Shown piece after piece: positions 58,805 through 64,000 of a stretch of DNA of 64,000 nt. Each line of letters opens with the position of its first letter. Position 1 is the first letter of the stretch. Made by a program: the position numbers and the translations under genes. The stretch comes from Otatea glauca (lineage: Eukaryota > Streptophyta > Magnoliopsida > Poales > Poaceae). Under the pieces are notes generated by a model. The model saw only the letters and a program-made list of their open reading frames with translations, made no database searches and had not been told where the DNA came from. The DNA is taken from positions 20,236,723 through 20,300,722 of the forward strand of contig CM070728.1 of the NCBI GenBank assembly GCA_036346275.1. The letters run 5' to 3'.

Positions 58805-59507
58805 TAATGATTCAGAATATCTTAAATATCATGATTAGGGTTCTAGATGGCTCTAGTATTTAAATATTATTTTTTCATATTTTTTGGATTTTATACTTTT
58901 ACTATTTTACCATATCAATAGAATGACTTTCCTTCAAAAGCTAAAACCCAAGAAAAACCAATAATGCTTTTAAAATTTCAGAAAAATGCAAATTCAAATT
59001 AATATCACATTTCAAACTTATTTTCAAAGTTTTTTTTGTTTTGGAAGAAATAATTTTAATATTGCTATTCAATCTTTACTTAAGGTTAAATGCAAGAAAA
59101 TGAGGCAAAATTTACTGTTTTAAATCAAAATCTTGATTCCAATAAATATTTTTATTCAATTCTATTTTTAAATATTAAAATTTTTATTTTTATTTTTCTT
59201 ATTTTTGATTTTGATTTTTTCGTGATGTTACAATACCACTGTGCATGTCCGTAACGGCTAACTTGTGGGCCTACTACACGGTGACCCATAATATACTTCC
59301 GTATATAAAGGTGGGAGATTTCCTGGCTTCTGCGCGGTGCCGCGTGGAATTCGGGATGACGTGCCTGGTTCGCGCGCGGCCGCGTCTCGTTCGTGAACTG
59401 CCCGGCGCTCTGTCGTGCGTACGGCGGCCATCGCGTTGAGCCACGTCGCCCACGTGGCTCATCCGCTTACGTAGCTCAAATATTTTGCCGTGGTTTTTTC
59501 TTACATG
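58805..59507. other. AT-rich intergenic stretch
   Basis: Very AT-rich to about 59230, then GC-rich. No gene or repeat boundary resolved. Confidence 0.35.
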
Positions 59508-59578
59508 CGACCGCGTAGCGCAGTGGTGAGGTCGCTCGCGTGCGGCCCCGCGACCCGAGTTCGATTCTTCCTCGTGCA
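59508..59578 (+). repeat. tRNA-derived SINE head
   Basis: A box-A-like TAGCGCAGTGG (59516-59526) and a box-B-like GAGTTCGATTC (59557-59567) lie 30 bp apart, flanked by tRNA-like arms (GCGACCG..., GTGCGGCCCCGCGACCC). The acceptor ends do not pair well, so a SINE is more likely than a tRNA gene. A T-run at about 59589-59594 may mark its end. Confidence 0.5.
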
Positions 59579-59594
59579 CCCTGGCGTCGTTTTT

Positions 59595-62500
59595 TGCTGG
59601 TCGACGCGTGGCAGCCTCGGTTTGCCTGAGCCTCTCCGGTTTTTTGCCGACGCATGCCGTGGGCGTCCTCCGCTACTTTTGCTCCGCCTCTTTTGCCCTC
59701 GACGAAGGCGACGGTGCCCTTTGCCCCCGTTCGGAGCGCTCCATGTTCTCCCCCTTTCGTCTTCCCTCTCGCACCGCCCGCCGCTTCTCTGACGTCAACG
59801 GAGACCTCGAGGAGCATCGCGCCGCCCACCCTCGTCCTCGTCCACGACTGGCTCCTCGCGTCCTCTGCTCGACCTGCCTTGCCTCCCCCATGACTCGCCT
59901 CTGTCGCGCGGTCAGCCAGGCCCCGCAAGGTCCATCCTTCCGGATCCCTCAACGGACTTCCCTTTCTCTGAGCGCTCCGCCGAGGCAAGATTCGCTCGCC
60001 TCCCTTTCTCTTCTCCTCCCTTTCCACCGTTCGCTAGATTTGGTCCCTTTCCCCTTCTTCGGTGCCTGGTGGGGTGGGCTCTAGCCGAAGCTCGAGGCTG
60101 TTCCCGATGTGCGCTCGCCCGCATCTCCTCGTGAGCTCCGCTGCTTTTTGCTCCGCCTCTTTTGCCCTCAGCGAAGGCGGCGCGCGGCCTTCGCCCCCGT
60201 TCTGAGCACTCCATGGCCGGATACCACAGAAGCGACGGCACCACCGCCCACCACCCATCGTATGCGTATCTTGTCAGCATTCTGCCCCTCCGTGATCGCC
60301 TCGCCTCCAAAGCTCCAGATTAGAATCTCCTCCCCCGAGAATCCATCTGGGCGAGCATAAGAGCAAGGTATAAAAAATCCTCGCTGGGTTCTTGGCCAAC
60401 GCCCCGTCCTTTCTGCGCTTGGTTCTTGATGTTGTTTCTTGACTGGTGCCTTTTGGGATACTTATTTTTTTCCCATGCGGAGGTTGGGTTCTTGGAGGTG
60501 GGCTGTTGTTATCTCAGTCGATCTTGGGGTTCTTGGAGGAGTCGATTGCAATAATAGTTGAGATGCTTTTGATTTATGCTGGTGCTTTAGCGCGATGATA
60601 TGAACTGCTACATTGCACTGTATAATGCATTATTGTTAGACTTCTAAATTTCGTTGGACATCGCGGTGCAACGACTCCACTCTGCTGTATCTCTCTATTT
60701 GGCGTTCTCTTTAGGCCTAGGCTAATTGTGTTCATTTTTTTACGATGATTAGCTCAGTGGATCTGCACCCCATGGAGCCATGCCAGTTGATTGCATTTTT
60801 TTAGGGGGCGTTCATACACTAAGCGCATAGGTGCTACCGCTCATCACGAAAATAAAAAGGTTCTAGCAGTACAGATGATTCGAGCTTAATTCTTTAGCCT
60901 CTCCATACTGGACTCTGATCTCTAATGTATTTTCTTTTGTCGTATGTACTCTTGCTTATTGTTTGGTTGTGTGCAATTTTGCATGTTGTTAGTTAGGTTT
61001 TCTCACAGTAAGAACTTCAAAGATCTAGGTATTGCTCTTACTACATGTTACAGAATTATACGATCTTCCATAATTCACTTTCATTTCACTTTATCAAGTA
61101 GGAAATAATTTAGGCAGGTGATGTCAAAAGGTCGATACAGTTATAGCTGATTACAATAGCGACAATGCGATCTCTGATTCTCTGAATATAGATCTTATCT
61201 TTTTCTTTCGGAGAAATCAACTTAGTGAGATTGAGAAAACATCAAGAGGGTCATACTTTGTAAGATGTTTCTGTCAACAAATTGCAGGTTGTCCTTGATA
61301 AGCAACTTGATTTCCTTTTAGGCTACATTGACAGGTAATAAAATCTATTCTTACTTTGTAAGATGTTTTTGTCAAGAAATAACAGGTTGTCCTTGATAAG
61401 CAACTTGATTTCCTTTTAAGTCAGGCTCACGGGTACCGAAATCTATTCTTGCTTTATTTTGTTATGGCTATTTCCAACTTTACCATTTTTTTATCTTACT
61501 TCCTTACTGGATGCTAAGAATATAAAACCCTCTGTTATTTAGTGTCAACTTTTCAGATATTTGACAATGTTGACTGAAAAGCCTGTGGGCTATCTGAAAA
61601 ACAAGAAAATGTGGTGTATCTACTCTAATTTTGTTTTGTTCAATCTTCTGATATGTTTATTTCAGTAGAAATTATAAGACTAATGAAACATGATGCAGAG
61701 ATAGTTGAATACTTCAACCAAAGAGGTGTGTCTCCAATTTTTCTTTAAAGAAAAAAATCTTCTCCATCATTATCTCTATATTAACAGATGCTCATGACAA
61801 TGCCACCTAGCAACTAAATAGAACTCATAAAGCTCATGTGCGTTCGAGAGACGAGAATCACATATCATTTCTTTTAATCTTACAGTCCATAGTGAGCTAA
61901 TTTTTATTTGAAGTCTGCAACTTTTGGTGTGATGGATCGATCCTGTTTCCACTATATTCAGCTTTACGTACTACTAGCTACTTTAGCTGACAATATTGGA
62001 GCTGTCCAAGTAAATAAAAGACAACTATAGCGATCTTTTTTGCTCCTGCAAGTTGATGCTGTTGCTGAATATAAGCCAATGATAGATAAAAAATGTTGAT
62101 TGCTGAACTAAAGCATTCTGATAGGTTGGCAGCTGACGCTTTGATGGATTTCGAGAAAACCCGGAATATTGTTCTATACTATGGAGATATTATTGTGAGT
62201 CTGTTTCTTTATATCCTTGTTTTGGGATAAATAAACCTTTATTTATCTAAATAGTATCTACTGTGCGTGCTTTCAGAAGCTCATGGGTTCCTACATTTTC
62301 TGAAATTGCCTAAGACAAATATATTCATTCATCATGTCAAAATCTATACCAAACAATTGCGTGATCATGTTAATAATTGGCTTGATGTTAATAATACTTT
62401 GAAGCGAACGCAATATGTGAGCTTCCTTAATGGCCGGAGGTGCCCAAACAGGCTACTGGCTACCTGATGCAAATAAGTATGCTTTAGTGAGTTTTCTTCT

Positions 62501-62952
62501 TTTAACCCTTAATTGTTCCCTTGCTATAGCTAATAGAGTTAGTCAAAGTCTTAGCTATCATGTCTTAATCTAAATGTCTTATCTATTTCAAATTTAGTTT
62601 GTTACATCTATATAATTTGCTTGATTGAATTCATAGCTGCGATACAAAGGTACAAATGAATCTTTTTTCTCTTTTAACGCATATTGCCTTTTTACATTTA
62701 TATACGCTCATTTAACAATGCGACACCCCAAAAAAATTGTAAGCTCTTTTTTTTATCGAAGTGTCTTAGTGCAATACATTTAGCCACAGTTTTCTACAGA
62801 CGATCTCTCCAAGCTTCTTAGATTTATTTTTCCTGCAAAAGCTTCTTAGATTTATTTTCCCTACGAAAGCCTTATCTTCGTTAAGAAAAATCATCTTTCC
62901 ATATCGGCACACGCCTGCGTAGCGCGGCGTGCCGCCGCGCAAACGTGTCTAG
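59595..62952 (+). mobile_element. Helitron-type gene-capture region with strong 3' terminus
   Basis: The plus strand ends CTAG at 62949-62952 followed by T. It is preceded, after eight bases, by an 8-bp stem hairpin GCGCGGCG-TGC-CGCCGCGC (62922-62940), a clean Helitron 3' end. Upstream are captured-gene features: GC-rich first-exon-like sequence with a 470-bp-spaced repeat (TTTGCTCCGCCTCTTTTGCC at about 59680 and 60150), introns, and an exon duplicated at 61288 and 61386. The 5' TC end was not found, so the left coordinate is arbitrary. No Rep/helicase. Confidence 0.5.
61260..61452 (+). pseudogene. Duplicated exon resembling PIE1/SWR1 HSA segment
   Basis: Two tandem units with 98-bp period (starting 61260 and 61358) each carry an AG-preceded exon encoding VVLDKQLDFLL. 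The first continues GYIDR to a GT donor at 61335; the second continues SQAHGYR. Plant PIE1-type SWR1 chromatin remodelers have LDKQLDFLLGQTERYST at the HSA region, which both copies approximate. A later exon-like piece (RLAADALMDFEKTRNIVLYY, about 62126-62190) is not recognised. This is a gene fragment only; identification is from memory of the motif. Confidence 0.45.
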
Positions 62953-63597
62953 TTATATCTTAAGCTCAGGAGATTTTGAGCGCAGCCAAGCATGCCACGT
63001 CGCTTTTTTCACGAAAAAGCTCTCTAGAAATTCCGAAATCGCGAACTAGTCCTTGTATTGGTTATTTTGCAAAAAGGACCCCAAAAAATCCAAAATCGCA
63101 AACAGGTCGCCGGTTCTTTCGACCCGAAAGATTCCCAAAATGGCAGACAGGTCCTTCCATTGGTTATTTTGCAAAAACAAAAACCCGTAGTTCTGCAAAT
63201 TCAACATGGACGCCAGTTCTTTCGACCGAAAAGATTTGAAATTATGTTTAGGTTCTGTTATTTTGTAAAAAAAATCGTTCTTCGACAGATTCGATGTGGA
63301 CACCGGTTCTTTAAACCTAGACTATGCAACCAATTTTTAACCTTGTCCTTTAAACCCGGGAGATTTCAAGTGGGTCCTTACAGAAAAACGCAAATTCGTT
63401 GATGGCTCTTAGCTAGTCAATTTTTTTTTAAAAAAGGCGAGAAGAACGAAGTTACGTTTTTCAGAAAAAAAATCAGATCAAATTGTTTTGCGTGACGCAG
63501 CATCGCGTGCTACTCTGCCTAATTTCTTTTAACTAGGCTCTGTTCTTTTAACGTATAGGCTAAGGATGAAATGAGGGAATTAAAAGATCCACGGGTC
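62953..63597. repeat. Imperfect tandem repeats with TTGGTTATTTTGCAAAAA units
   Basis: From about 63040 to 63320 a unit of about 100 bp recurs, with TTGGTTATTTTGCAAAAA and CGGTTCTTTCGACCC / CAGTTCTTTCGACCG. It produces matching open frames on both strands but no gene. Sequence after 63400 is featureless. Confidence 0.5.
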
Positions 63598-64000
63598 ATC
63601 AGGGTTTACAATTTCGTTTTGAGTTCGGAAATCGCTACTTGCTCGGCACCGGTTTTTCGCGAAAACCGACCGAAATTCGGTAAAAACCGGTCGGTTTGCG
63701 CAAGTCAAACACGTGGTCAAACTGATTAAAAAAAAATCAAAAACCGGTCGAAAAGGTCGAAATTCGGTCGGTTTTCGTCGAAAACCGCTCGGTTTTCGTC
63801 GAAAACCGACGACAGAAGGAAAAATTGTGAAAATGCAAAAAAAATTGAAACAATTGCAAAAAAATTTGAAAAAATTACAAAAAATCCCAATTAATCTATA
63901 AAACACCTCAGATAAATTTAATCAATTTTTGAAATCATTTGTTACTTCTAAAAAATCTAAAACAGAAATTAATGAAAAGGAACAAAGACATTGTCAGATT
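63598..64000. repeat. Start of another member of the CCGGTTT/GGTCGAAA repeat family
   Basis: Begins CAGGGTTTACAATTTCG and continues with CGAAAACCGACCGAAATTCG and GGTCGGTTTTCGTCGAAAAC, then A-rich sequence to the window end. It matches the wording of 1-315 in opposite orientation. Confidence 0.45.

Noticed and set aside
59508..59578. A functional tRNA gene
   Set aside because: A and B boxes are present, but the acceptor ends do not pair and no clean anticodon arm can be drawn; a SINE head fits better.

Overview
The window is plant nuclear DNA from a grass (Poaceae). The evidence is one intact, intron-containing gene on the minus strand, 7357-12111, whose five exons rebuild a 405-residue protein matching the rice G-protein gamma subunit DEP1. 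Grass-type Copia, LINE, Mutator, hAT and Helitron-like elements surround it. I find no bacterial operon, CRISPR array or organellar gene. I cannot name the species.

Layout. 1-315: truncated repeat end. 661-about 6890: decayed Copia retrotransposon on the minus strand, with one LTR, degenerate RNase H, RT, integrase and gag, and an unrelated LTR nested at about 2731-4050. 7357-12111: DEP1, with a hAT-type non-autonomous element in intron 1 (10647-11161, exact 8-bp duplication). 13324-13981: a near-perfect fold-back Mutator-type element 1.2 kb upstream of the DEP1 start codon. 14-24 kb: intergenic DNA with an LTR-like segment, gene-like fragments, MITEs and a repeat element with about 170-bp internal periodicity (22.24-23.7 kb). 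24908-28905: candidate minus-strand Helitron holding a LINE fragment and two exons of an hnRNP-Q/LIF2-like gene. 29.2-32.9 kb: no supportable gene.

The main structure is a Mutator-like element (MULE) at 32883-54429. It is bounded by a perfect 9-bp duplication and by inverted arms built from clusters of short palindromes. Inside, all on the plus strand, are a broken mudrA-type transposase (34014-36600), a broken plant mobile domain (PMD) gene (36920 to about 51432) and a broken GRF zinc-finger gene (52288 to about 53380). A 12-kb SIRE/Maximus-type Copia element (38235-50201, minus strand, gag but no detectable pol) has inserted into the PMD gene. The fold-back element upstream of DEP1 has the same terminal sequence type and 9-bp target size, so it is probably a non-autonomous relative.

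54.4-64 kb: a hAT-type element (54651-55714), a SINE-like tRNA-derived segment (about 59508-59578), two Helitron-like 3' ends (58804 and 62952), a captured-gene region with a duplicated exon resembling the PIE1/SWR1 HSA segment, and a second copy-type of the repeat seen at the left edge.

Only DEP1 looks like a functioning gene. The other coding similarity is transposon-derived and carries stops, frameshifts or lost catalytic residues. Some frame breaks, especially at 34-53 kb where the two LTR copies differ by many short indels, could be sequencing error; the sequence alone cannot decide.
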